Below, piece by piece: positions 10,014 through 22,508 of a stretch of 51,954 nucleotides of DNA. The notes under the pieces were generated by a model. That model was not told the origin of the DNA, ran no database searches, and saw only the letters and a list, made by a program, of their open reading frames with translations. The stretch lies in NCBI GenBank assembly GCA_000310025.1, contig FN649741.1, forward strand, positions 4,911,073 to 4,963,026. The letters run 5' to 3'. The DNA comes from Ectocarpus siliculosus. Its lineage: Eukaryota > Sar > Phaeophyceae > Ectocarpales > Ectocarpaceae. A program made the translations under genes and the position numbers. Each line of letters opens with the position of its first letter. Positions within the stretch are counted from its first letter, which is position 1.

Positions 10014-12943
10014 TCAGAGCGGCGCCTGCTGCGGCGGGGCCGGGGTAAAGTGAACCACCGTGGCGCACACGTCGTCGTGCAGCATCCTCCTCGACGAGCC
10101 CCGCGGCAACGCCCGCAGGGCGGGCACCGACATGCCGTGGCTCTGCGCCGAGCGCGCGAGCACGAAGTCGACGAGAGCGTCGCTGGTGAAGGGCACCGCC
10201 CCGCCGCTGCCGCCGCCGCCGCCGCCGGCCGCCGTACGACTAGCGGCCGACCGCTGCCGGCGACCCATGGAGCCGCTCGCAGACGCTAACGCTCCCGACA
10301 CGCATTGCACCGCTTCTTCGTTGGACACCTGCTCCCACACGCCGTCGCTCGCGAGCACCAAGAAGCGGTCCTTCGACGTGAGCTCCACGACTGTCACCTC
10401 GGGTTCGGCGGTGATGTACGGGACCCCCTCCTGGGAAGAAGCGCGAATTGATAGCCACCGTAACGATATGGGTCTTACTTACATGGGGGTGAGGGGATGG
10501 GGGCGTGGGGCGTGTACTCGTGCTGCTTCGCAAGGGACAAGAGTATGTCTGCCAAGCACGTGACGGGTACACGATGCGGTGCTGGCAACGGCCTTCGCAG
10601 CCATACCCACCGCCACAAAAACACCACAACAAACGGCAGCATCGCACACACCTTGTAAGGGCTGAAGCTGAACACTGCCCTCTTGAGGTACGCGTCCCCT
10701 ATCGCCCTGGTGACCGCGAGCGACCCCGCCACCCGCTTGATCGCCCGCGCGCCCTTCCACTCGTCGTTGCGGCTCGCGCGGATGGCGTTGTCATCTCCGC
10801 TGCGCGCCCGCACAAGCGCAACCTCGTCCGCGTCATCGCAGTTGTGATCCCGGGATAGAGCGATGGCCTTCAGCTCGCTGTCAGCGGCGCCGGCGGCCCG
10901 AAGCGGGGACCCCACACGCCTCGGCCCTGCCGTCGCCGTCGCCGTCGCCGCCCCCCCCCCCCCCTTGGAACACCTACCCCTGCCAGCCGCAGGCCCCCCG
11001 TCTCCCCCCTTGCCGCCGCTAGCACCGCGTTTTCCTCCTGCCGCTCCCACCCGCCCCTTCCCCGAACTACTCGGGGGCGAGGGCGACGGCGTGTTCTTAG
11101 CCGTGGACAGCAAGTCGGGGGGAAACCGAGCGGCGTCCGTGGTTCCCAGAACGACTCGGCAGTCCCCGACGTGAGCCAGGAAGAGCTGGGAGCGGACCAG
11201 GAGGGCGAGCACGACGCAGCAGCCGGCATTGATGTAGCCCCGGTTCTTCGTCGGATCGAGCTGGGCGATGAACTGCTCGTCGCAAGAGGTGAACGCGTCA
11301 GCTAACGACACCCGGATCTCTGCCTCGCGGCCGGCCCGGTCGTCGTCGCCACCACCGGCATCGCTCCCGCCTCGCCCCCGCGCCGTCGCCGGGGCTGCTG
11401 CCGCTTCTATCGACTCGACTCGCGTCAGGACGTCGGCCGCGAGGTTGTCGCACACGAACTGCGCGGCGCGGCTGCCGCCGTGGCCGTCGCACACGCAGTA
11501 GACCTTGATGCCGAGAGCGTCATGGGAGAGCTCCGCGTGGCGGTCCTCGGTAGGGTTGTTCGCCTCGTACACGCTCGTGTGGTGCCACGGGATGACCCCG
11601 CCCGGGCTGTTGAACGGAGCAGCAGCGGCAGCAGAGGGCTTGTTCGATGTCGGCGGTGGTTGTGCTGCCGCCGCCGCTTGAGCCGCAGCCGCTTGAGTCG
11701 CCGCCGCCGCCGCCGCCGCCGCGGACGGCGAGGCCCTGCCCTTCGTCTCGTCGAAACTCTTGCCCGTTACGCCACCCCTCGCCTCCCCGTTACCACTTCC
11801 GCAAGAAACCGGCCGCCGATCTGGATTTGGCGAGTCGGCGCTGCTGCAGCTGCTGGCGCGATCCCTGTCCAACTCTGGGTCCTGCACCGGCGGGCACGAC
11901 ATCCCGCCTACCGCACGTCCGGGGCTCCCGGTCCCGTGGGTTTCCCCGCCGCTGTGCGACGGCATCAGACACGCGTCCTCCTCAGGAAGGCCGCGCGACA
12001 TGAAAATGGGCTGACGGCCGATCTTGGCCTTCCACTCAATCGGTGCCACCGCCCTCATGCCGACGCCGCTACTGGCGCCTCTGCCGTTGCTACCGCCGCC
12101 GCCGCCGCCGCCACCGCTTGCGCCGCCGCTGCCGCCGCCGCTGCCGCCGCGGTCACCGTGCGTTTCCGCGTCTTTTGTGTCGTGCCGCTCGGTTTCCTCC
12201 TCTTCCTCCTCTCCGGCGCTGCCGGCCGCCTCGGCGCTGCCGCTGGCCTCGCTGTTGGCAAGAGACCCGCTTTGCTCCCTCCCTTCGTCCAGAGCAGCGC
12301 CGCTTCGCGGGCAGCTGATTTCCCTAATGCCCGTCCCTATCCTTCTTCGCTTCGGTGACGCCAGCGTCGACGCGCTAACCTTTGACCCCCCACCATCCCG
12401 ACGGGAAGCTGCCTGCTGGCTCCCCCTGTTGGAGCTGCTCTCGCCGTCGGCCTCCAAGCAGGTCTCTGGGCTCGAGGGTCTGGAACCCGCACGCCCATCG
12501 CCCCCGCCGCCGCCATGTTGCGCAGCGGGTCCTCGGCTTCGCCCCCGCCCCCGGCGGCCGCTTCTTCCCCGGCTGCGGCGGAACACCTCCCTTTCCGACA
12601 TCTCGTGCTCGTCGCTCTCGCGGCCTCCTCCCCCGCCGCCGCCGCCGCCGCCGCTACCCCCGCCGTAGAGGTGCACCGGCTCGTGGTCGGTGCTGCGCTC
12701 GGAGTCCGCGGCGTAGTCTCCTTCCTCCTCGCTAAATATCGCTCCCCCTATCAGCTGGCGCCACCCCCGCCCACCCACGCCGTCCCCGCTCCGGCTGCCA
12801 ACACCCGCTGTTCTCTCGCCCTCGCTCAGCGCCCCGCCCCCGAACCTCTCCCCCTCTGCGGGCCGGCCGCCGTCGCCGGGCTCCGCAACCCCTTCCCCCG
12901 CCGACACCTCGTCCGACGCGGGTATCATGCTGTCCTCCTCCAT
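10014..12943 (-). CDS. PP2C-type protein serine/threonine phosphatase with long disordered N-terminus
   Basis: Two exons: 12943-10652 and 10430-10014, with a 221-nt intron joined in phase 0 ([17 protein letters not shown]); about 902 residues. Residues 1 to about 440 are Gly/Ser/Ala/Glu-rich low complexity. The catalytic PP2C domain follows with its motifs in order: EDRHAE (about 468), [11 protein letters not shown] (about 486), [66 protein letters not shown] (about 790) and [12 protein letters not shown] (about 880). The acidic residues that bind the two metal ions in PP2C (ED, DG, SD, DD) are all present, so activity is expected. Low-complexity insertions interrupt the domain after AARFPPDL and before the last motif. 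Start taken as ATG 12943; the frame stays open upstream without another ATG, so a 5' exon is possible. The substrate cannot be inferred. Confidence 0.88.
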
Positions 12944-13775
12944 CGGCTCGGGAGCCGAAGCCACAGCCGGCGCAACGGGCGCAACAACAGTGGGGGGGGC
13001 AGCCGAGGTGGCGGTGGCCGTGGCGGCAGCGGCGGCGGCACCGCCGACACTTGTCGTCGGCCGGAAACTCCCGATCGCGTCTACATTGTTTTGGCCGGTG
13101 GGCGCGTCCCTGCTGCGTCTCCGCTTTCTCGCGCGGGTGTCCTGCCCGACATCGTCGCCGGGCGCCGGTGCTCCGCCGTCCGCGCAACCTCCCGCTGCAC
13201 CGACAGCCCCGCTCGCCCCGCCTCCCCCGCCGCCGCCGTCGTCAACTCCGGCGGCGCCGCTGCTCCCCGCGACTTTGCTTCCCCCGCGGCTTGCCGATTG
13301 TGCTGGTCCGCCTGGCCGACTCCCTCCGCTGCTGATCGGGCAAAGCGTAAGGGGGGGCCAGCACCCGCGTTGGTGGGAATAGGAATGGGCGGCAAATCAA
13401 ATTGTGATACACTACACGGCAGCGAAATGCCGCAGGGATAGAGGACACCCCCAACCGACCTCAAGAGGGTGTGAGCGGCGCATGCGGGGGGGCAGTAGAC
13501 TAGCGCGCCCTGAAGCTGCCTCCGATTTGAACGAAATAAAGGCCCGGAGAAGGCGAGAGTGCGTCGAAACTCCGATTGATGCTTGTAGCCATCGATGAGG
13601 CCCATTTCAACGACATGGTTGTCTAGTCCCGTGTTCACATCTACCAGAGGTCTGTTCCCAAATGTTGCATCCACACAACTCCGAACATGGACCAGCAACA
13701 TAACTGTAAGTCACCAGGTCAGCGTTTGAGCAGGAACTACGCGCTTAGAAGGAAACATACAAAAAACACAAAGCC

Positions 13776-16700
13776 TCACTTGAAGGTGTAGCCGTGGAAA
13801 CCTTTGGTGAGGGAGGCGGGGATGCAACTCTTCATGCCCATGTTGAGGGGAGGGACGCTCCCTTTCGGCATCGACTTCGCGAACAGGTTAAACCGGTCCA
13901 CGAGGCCCTCGGTGCTGTCGTGGTGGTTCGTTGTCGGGAGTAGACAAACAAATATTTCGACGGCAAGGCAGCGCAGCCGATCGCCCCACCAGGGTTAAAA
14001 CGTTAACACGGGATTGGATTGGACAGCCCATTTCGAAGCAAGCACGAAAGCTGGAAGAATCCTTCCACGCTTGGAAGGTCGCACAGAAGCGTCAGCCCTC
14101 GTTGGAAAACCGGCACCCACCAAAATGGCCCCAGTGAGGTATGTAGCTGCAGGAGCATCGCGTCATTGCTTTGCAGAAAAGAGTTATCCGAAAGTCGCTT
14201 TACAACTACAGCAAAATGCCCTGAAAAAGACACCCGCACTGGCACAAAAGACAGCAACGTCTGCTCTATTCACAACCCACAGGGACCGCATGTGCGATCG
14301 GATGTGAAGCCGTCGAGCACACCGAGTGTTGCGCGTCGTGTGGAGCTAGAACCTGCGCGAACGACACGCCCACATCATACCTGCAGTTTTGCTCGAACCG
14401 CACGCAAGCGATGCCGAAGACTTCCGCGTGGCACTGGGCCACCAGCCTCGCCGCCGCGGCCAGGTATTCTCCGGAGTCCACCCACGCCGAGCACAGCAGG
14501 ACCTTCTGCGACACGGGGATGAGCCTCCTTCGCAACTCTAGCGCCTACAAGTAACCAAGCCGGCGTCACGGTCATGCGGCGGAACAACGAAGAGCACGGC
14601 GATTGAAAAAAAAAAGCAGTGTCCCTTCAGCAGGCAGCGTCTTGGAAAAAACTAACCTCGTACTTCTTTGAGCAGAACAGGGACCCCATCTTTCCACACA
14701 GCGCATCAGTTGCTCGGGGCAGAGATCCGAACAGCCAGTTAAATTGGTTCGGAGCGACTACGCTTTGCTGCTACATCTCAAAACAAATTTTCGGCACGGG
14801 CAAAACTGCTGTTGTTTCCCAAAGGAGCACAAAAGAACATGCGAAAAAAGACATGCAGACAAGCGGCAGGCTTGACCTTCGCCCGCCGCAAGCACAACAC
14901 CCTGGCTCAAGACTCAGCCCCTGTGCATGTAATGCCACGCCCTGCATTTCTTTTTGCTTCTGATACATGCAAGAATAGCATCCCCACGGCAGAACGATCC
15001 CCTCAAAGCTCCACGAAACTTCCCGCTGCGAGACAGAGACTCACCTTCCGTGCGCCGGAGCTCTCGTCCAAAAACATCTCTCGCACGAACTCCGTGCTCT
15101 GCTGGCTGTCCGGGTCCACCTCCTGCGCGAACACGTACCCCGCCCGCGCCCTCGTCGCCAGCGCGGCGCCCACGGCCTCGCTCCACCCGTCCGCGTTCGC
15201 CGTCACCGACAGCACCGTCAGCTCGTCCCCGCTGAAAAAACTCTTCCCGCTTCTTGTTGTTGCAGCCGCCCCGCCCCCACCGCTACGGCTTGGCATTGCT
15301 CCCGTCGCCGCCGGACCCACGCCTCCGCCTCCGCCTCCAGTGGCGGCGGCGGCTGCTGCTGCGGCTGCGCCGCTACAGTCGCCATTTTGAGACGAGATTC
15401 CTCCTCCCCCCCCTCCTCTTGTTGAGTTTCTCTTTGCCGCCTGAGGGGACTCCACCCCCCCCCCCGCTGCCGGCGAAGCTTGAGCTGGCTGCTGCTGTCG
15501 CCGTGAGCGAGAGCGCGTTCTCCGCGTCGGCGCCAGCGCCTCGGGTTGTGCTGGCGGCGGTTCTGCCACGCCCGTGGCCGAGGGACCGGGAAGGGGAGGC
15601 AACGGCGGCTGCTCAACAGCGGGCGAGGGCGCCGCTCCTTGTGGTGCCACGACCGCTGCCGCTACCGGCGCGACGGTGTCCGAAGAGCGACCCTGGGCGC
15701 TAACGCGGGCCTGGACAAGACGGGAGTCCGTCTCGTCGCTGAGGTTCCCCTGAATCGTTGCCGTAGGTCACGAGAGAAATGACAGAGGTTGGTGCGCGGA
15801 AGCAGCAGGCAAGGAAGAAAGGAAAAACACTGAATGAAACGATCTCAACCTGACACACAAACAAAGTGGGGGGGGCGGGGGCGCCTGTGGATGGACAAGA
15901 AGCACAGGGAGACAGAGAGAGAGAGAGAGAGGCGGCGGCGGCGGGGGGTCGACACTTGAGGGACTGGGCGCCAACAACGACGGCGTGCAACGTACGCTAT
16001 CTACTGCTGTGGAGGGAAGCTCAGTTCTTGGAGAGCACCGTTTCTTTATTTTTTGTTGGCGAGAGCAAGAGGCTTGTTTGGTTGGAGATAGCAAGAGGGT
16101 TGAGTGCTCAAGATAATGGCGGGCGGGGACAAGAAGCCTTCCGGTTTGAGCTCCGCTCCGCCAGAGACATTATTTTCACATTGCCCATCGAGGAAGGACG
16201 ATGATTGAGTACCTGCACCCAATATCGACGGCATTCATCGTGTAACTATGTTACAAATATATATTTGCGCACAAGGAGCCCTGCGTCAACACCAACGTAT
16301 CGATCTGCGACTCCGATGCGCACATCTGATATAACAGCCTGCTGATGTCATGGTGTTCTTGGTGCAATTGAACATGCCGTTCGGTTTGGAGATTGTGAAG
16401 GTCGGGGCACTCACGTGCGCGGGCGTACTACAAATTTCAAACATCGTCGGTTGCCGACAGCAGTGCTTCGGAATTTTTTTACATCTCTAAATGTGACCTC
16501 GTTTTTCGAACGTCGTCCGTCTCCCGGTTCTGTGCACGGCCCCGTGCGCTTGCGTGTGTGTTACATTGCCTGGTCTGTCCCCCATTCAAGCCTATTTCTG
16601 TTGAGGCGCGAGTGTGTCGTCGCCCTACAATACCCTCCGCTGAGGAAGTAACCAGTAGATAGGCAAAGTTGTCGTGCATGTTACTTTCGTACTTGCACAC

Positions 16701-16930
16701 ACCTCTGCCTCGCTGTCCGTGGACTGGCTCTCGCTGCTGGCTTCGAGCACCCCCACCGGATCGTCGCCGTAAGCGTCGTAGGACGGATACCGGCTGCCGT
16801 TGCTCTGCTCGAGCCTGAAGTGTCTGCTGAGCTCGTCGATCAGGCTCGAGAATGACCTGCCGTTTGAGAACAGCGGAGCGAGCACATCTCGCACGTTCGT
16901 GTGCGCCTGCAGGGGGCCCACCATCGGCAT
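13776..16930 (-). CDS. Five-exon protein of unknown function
   Basis: Exons (minus): 16930-16703, 15749-15045, 14689-14657, 14544-14381, 13914-13776, each with GT/AG ends and matching phases; about 422 residues. Joins read SEAE|GNLSDETDSR, GARK|MGSLFCSKKYE, KKYE|ALELRRRLI and QNC(S)TEGLVDRF. The second exon is largely Gln/Pro/Ala/Gly low complexity. The conserved-looking core starts at FFSGDELTVLSVTANADGW and runs to the C-terminal KGFHGYTFK, with compact hydrophobic segments such as KVLLCSAWVDSGEYLAAAAR and CHAEVFGIACVRF. I do not recognise the family. The start is uncertain: ATG 16930 is the first ATG in the exon, but the frame is open upstream with an AG acceptor near 17,025, so an earlier exon may exist. 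The 33-nt third exon is small but keeps the frame. Confidence 0.68.
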
Positions 16931-17398
16931 TGCTACAGCCGGATTCGTGTTCCGCTGCTCCGCGACCAAGCTCCGGTGGCTCGGGAAGCCTGCGCGCTCC
17001 TCTCTCGCTTCCTCGCTGCTTTCCTTCTTGTTGCGAATTAGCAAACCACAGCGGATTCGCGAACACACAAAAACGGCACACACGCGCGGAGAGCTTTTTT
17101 TTCCCGCAAATCTTTTCAAAGCTGTGTCTCGTTGTCTTGCTTGCTTATTGGGTCCTCTCGCCGACGCCCTGAAGTCCCACGGTTCTCCACTCGACAAAGA
17201 GATATCTGCTATCGATCGTGTGCGCCCTCGCTCTCTGCTTACTCCTCTCGCTCGCCCACTGCCGTGCACTGACTACCCTCAACGACACGACGCCAGCTGA
17301 CGCTGTGCATCTCGCCGTCTCGCCCCCCTGCAAGTACCTCCAAGTACTGCCATCTGTGCGCCCCCCTCGAATCAGCAATTGTCAACAACCCAGCAAGC

Positions 17399-20300
17399 AT
17401 GTGCCCCTGCCTGTTCACCCCTGCACACCACCCTCTCCACACACACTTTCTCTCTATCGGCAACGGCTGGGAGAAGGGGCCGGGGCCTATGACGACAACA
17501 TCTGCGCAGAGGGCGCTCGAGGCCACGCTGGCCCGCCTGGGTAAGAGAAGCGCCGCGGGCCGGCAGCAGCTGAGGAGGAGATCTCGGGCATGCTGGAGCG
17601 GCGCAACTACGGCGGTGGCAGTGCGTGGCGAACGCTTCTTCAGCAGCACGGCCGTCACAGCCGCAGCGCCTTCTGCCGCCGTGGAGATCCCGGGGGGTAG
17701 GGGAAAGGGAGGGACAGGGGCAGCAGTGGTGGCGAAGAAGCCGATGGATGGGTACCTAAACAAGGTGTGTGGTCCTCTGCCGTGTAAGAGAGACAGCAGA
17801 CCAAGCGCGTACGTTGCAGGCAGGCAGGCATGACCTCCGTTCCGTCAACCCGCTCCTGCTGCTGTGTGCTGCATGCGTAGAACAGAGCACAGATACACGG
17901 GGCTTCACCTAGACGTCTTGCCTGGGCTGAGCATAGACCGCTCCCGGAAGCGTTGCGGGCGAAGCTAGAAACTAGCCACAGCAGTTTGGTTGACAAAAGT
18001 GAACATTTAAATTCCTGACTTCCGCCGCAGCATCAACGTTGCTCTTTGTAGTAAGATGTACTGCTTGCGTATCTTTGGGGTACATGTTGCATACAACGAG
18101 CGTGCGCCACATCGTGTATCATGTGTACTCCTACAGGACGGAGAGAGAGAGAGAGAGAGAGAGAGGGAGGAAGGTCATATCGGCGAGGATTCATTTACAT
18201 ACACAACGCTGTTGATGTGAGGAGATTCATATCCTCCTCTGCTGGGTTAGTTAAGACTCGCAGTCAGAGTATCGGCGCTGCGAGTCGGAGATTTGGAGAG
18301 AAACGAGCAAAGGTGGCCTGCAGACGCATTCACTCCTGTAAATCCCAGTCCTTCACCCTCAGCAATACGCTACAAAGTAGATAGTGCTTGACGTTAGTCC
18401 CAGGAAAAAGAAGCAGGCTGAGCTTCATGCTTGACTCCTTGCGAGGTCGTTCCTACACTGTCTGTTCGACCAGATACCATCGAACTCCTGTCTGTTGTAG
18501 GTACCCGCGCGCCCACGTGGTCGTGTGTTCTCGTCCACTCGAAAAATTCGCTAGTCCACATTTAATGTGTTTGACGTATTAGCCAGGGGCGCACAGGAGG
18601 AAGGTCACTCACACACAGGATTTTTTGCTTTTGCTGAACTACCCCACCGTTCCTCCTTCGGTGGTTGTTACCTTCGTTTTCATCGCGAGCCCTTTTGTCC
18701 CGTCCGTCCTCGTCGACGACCATGAAATGCTCGCGAAAAATTTGTTTTCAACACCAAATTGAAACACTTTCTTGTTCACTCCATCCAGAGAAGAGAGAAC
18801 CGAACTACTGTAGTAGACTCACGAGGTTGGGCACTAGACGTCCCTGGCGACCGGCTTGTAGACAGAGGGTGGAAGAATGAGACGTTGACAACAATGAAGT
18901 TGTTAATAATGACACTGACTTTGCAAGGGATTCGTTATTCTTGGCCGTAGGTGCTGAATGCGAGAGTATACGACGTGGCGATCGACACCCCGCTGCAGAA
19001 GGCGGTCAACATGTCCAACGACCTCAACAACAACATCTTCTTCAAGGTAACGTACCGTTCAGTCTATCCACTTTGGCTGCCTGGTTTTCCTGACCCAGTT
19101 TTTCGTGAAGAATTTTGTATTTTTTGTTTGTTTCGTTCGTTTCAGAATAGGCTGCAGATATGAGTGTTCTGGGTGTGTCGCACAATTTGTGCTGCTACCA
19201 CCGCCGCTGCTGCCGCTGCTTCTGCTGTTTACTTCTTTGCCCATCGCATGCCGTTGTAGACTCCCAGCACCCGTACTTGTATGCGGCGGCTGGCTGTGTG
19301 GTTTGCTGCGTCGGTGCCACACACGATGAGATTCGCCCCTGGCTCGGTTGGTGCGAAGTTGTTACACCGCCTTCACCCCTTGATTATTTTCGTGCTAGCC
19401 GGCCACTCCCTCCGGCGCCGTACCCGCCGGCGTACCTCCCACCTTGTCGCCGCCCTGTGGAATTCACGAATTCACCACACCGCCAAACTACCGGTTCTGT
19501 TCTATTGTGCTGCAGCAACCGCTTTGCTTGATGTTTGCAGCCTCGAAGTCTCTTGTTTTCTTCTTTGTGCTGTCGGTCGGCGAAACACCACGATAGCCCG
19601 CTAAGGGTCCGCACAACCTGTAAAATGCATCCATGCCAAACCCACCTCACCCATTGTCTCCCATCCCATCCCCCGCAATCTTGTCCCGACCCGTCCCATT
19701 TTAGCGAGAGGACCTGCAGCCTGTGCACTCGTTCAAGCTGCGAGGGGCCTACAACAAGATGAGCTCGCTGCCCCGATCTGCTCTTGATACGGGAGTGGTG
19801 GCCTGTAGGTACTTTTTTTTTTTCTTGCTTCTCGTACAACCACGGCTTCTGGTTCATGCATAGCAATTTGTCCGGTCAAGTTTGGGTTGACGACTTTTCA
19901 GCTGTCACGATTCAAAACCTGGAATAACCCATGGTCGTGACCTTTAGCAATCGAGTAGACCATGTGCTTGATTTGGGCTGCTAAACACGGCCGCTTGCAG
20001 GCATGTTGATAGCCGTAGAACGTTTTGATCATGCCTAGTTTTCACTTGTACACGTTACCGTGGTACCGTCTGACTCGCTGCTATCTACTCGTAACCTCTG
20101 TAACTTCATGAGGTAGCCTTCGTTTTTGGTGTCCATCGCTCTCTAGGTTGTTGGTGTGTTTTGCTTCCAAGAGATCAAGCTTTCGTGGTTCAACTCGTGA
20201 CGAAAACATATTGTTCCACCAGAAAACGTGGCATTGTGTTGGTTAGGTGTTGGTATGGATTTTATTGGTTTTTGCCGTACGCACGCAAAATCATGTGACT

Positions 20301-22467
20301 CCCCTCCTAAAGATTGCCGGATTTTTTTTCTGGTGATGATGATGATCGTGATTCTTTTGCCGTATTTTTTATGGTTGCGGCTGCTGCTGCTGCTGCTGAT
20401 GCCGCTACTGCTGCTGCTGTTCTGTTAGGTTCCCCGCTGCACGTGTCAAGCGTATTTTCTGTTTCTGCTTGGCTATCTCGGCAAGTTCAGTGCATTTATT
20501 TAAGTCGTTGTATTGTTGCTACTGCTGTTGTCGCTCGTCTTTTTCACGGTTCCCAGCGCCGGCAACCACGCACAGGGAGTCGCGCTCTCAGCGAAAAAGC
20601 TTAACGTCAAGGCGGTCATCGTCATGCCCCTGGCCACCCCCATGATCAAGGTGCAGTATTGAATAGTGGTGTGGGCGGCGGTGCTGACGTTGTTGTTGCT
20701 GCCGACGGCGGTGTGGGTATTGATGGTAGCAAGCGGTGGCGGCTACGACTTTCCGTCATTGGCACTACCGCAATGTTTCTTCGTCGTTCAAGCTGTTGTC
20801 GAACGAGAGAGATGGTAACGCTGTCTTTACTGTTGTTACGTGTGGCCCCGTGAGAAAAGAACAAAACCTTGTTGAACGAGAGAGATGGGAATATCGTCTT
20901 TACTTTAGATGCGTGTAGCACCTTCCGATGCGTACCGCACCTTTCCATGCGTGAGGTACATCACGGGCGCGGCAATAACAACAACAATAAAAACTAAAAT
21001 AATGACAACAACGAAAAGGTGAACGCTGTACGCAATCACGGCGGTCCGACGGTGAGCATCCGGCTGCACGGCATGAACTACGACGAGGCTGCCGAGGAGG
21101 CGAACAGGCTAGTCGAAGAAGAGGGCCTCTCGCTCATACACCCCTTCGACGACCCAGAGGTATGTATTGCGTGTCGGTGTTTGTTCCACGAACGTTAAAT
21201 ATTGGCATCATGTTTGTTTTGATGACTGGATGGAATGTTTTGTAAATAGGTGGGCCACTGTGTCAACTGATGTGCTTCGTCGTACGACGAATGCATGTGA
21301 AATGCGCTACACATGAGAAAATAACTTGTGAGAGAAGGCATGGCGAGCGCCCGGGGTCGGAGATAGCTCTGTAGCCAAGAGAAGCAAGGCCGAAGGGTAA
21401 AGACACCGAGAATATTCGCTAGGAAGTGCCAGGCAGATACCGCCGTTGTCCCCGGCTTGATTTTCCGGTCTCTCTTCCGTTAGCGTCAGCCTTAGGAAGA
21501 AATTGTCTGTTGCAGCACCAACGGCGGTGGCGGTGGTAGTGTCACGCTGAAAGAATAAAGGCAGTCAGGACAAGTTGCACGACAGGATGTGCTTTCCTAA
21601 TGCGGACCCTCCTATTTCGCACCTTTGTGTATGTGTTTCTCTTTTGCCTCTACCGGCGGCATCTGTTTTCCTTGTCGTTCTTGTTGCTGAGGGTGGCGGG
21701 CCCTGTTGAGCAACAGCGCGTCGTTTCCCCGACTCCGGCGGGTACACGTTGAGCTTCGATTGTAGACCGCCCGGTCCACGAAATAAATAAGTAGACACAA
21801 TTGAGAACATACACATGCGTTTTTTGTTCTACATGTACTTACTCGGTCATGGGTTTCACGCCAACGGGTGTTTGGGAGTTATTGTGCGGCGTGCTGGACG
21901 CGTTGATACAGGAATCTGCTTTACGAGGACGAATTTGCGTGTGATGCATCTAGTCGTCTGCGTGGTTGGCGTGTGCGCATGGAGACACGGGGCGCTTTGG
22001 CATAAACTCGTGCTTGAGGGGGTAGTCGTCGTCAGTATATTCATGGTATGGGAAAACAGGGGAGACGCAGATGGCGAAGGAATGGGAATAAAACGTATTA
22101 AATATACGCTCACGTAGAAAAAGGGGTATTTGTACAAAAAGCACAAGGGATTCTTCAGATATTTGTCATGAGCAAGTGGTCTTCGCACTCTTTCAGCAGA
22201 AAATGTAACTTTGTCTCTTTTGCTCTCTGTATTGATGCGACGTTTTTTTTCTCTCTCTTCGATGCGATACTTTGTTTCCCTCGTGTTGCTCATTCAGGTT
22301 ATCGCGGGGCAGGGCACGATCGGGATGGAGATCCTCAAAGAGCGAAACGGCCGGGCTCTGGATATCGTCTTCTGCTGCTGCGGGGGAGGGGGTCTCGTGG
22401 CCGGGGTTGCCGCGTACATCAAGCAAGTTCGACCGGAGGTCAAGGTAGACTTCTTCTGCTGAACTCT

Positions 22468-22508
<41 letters not shown>

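Noticed and set aside
12024-13441. Plus-strand open frames opposite the PP2C N-terminus
   Set aside because: They are Pro/Arg/Leu-rich shadows of Gly/Ser/Ala repeats on the minus strand, with no domain or splice support.
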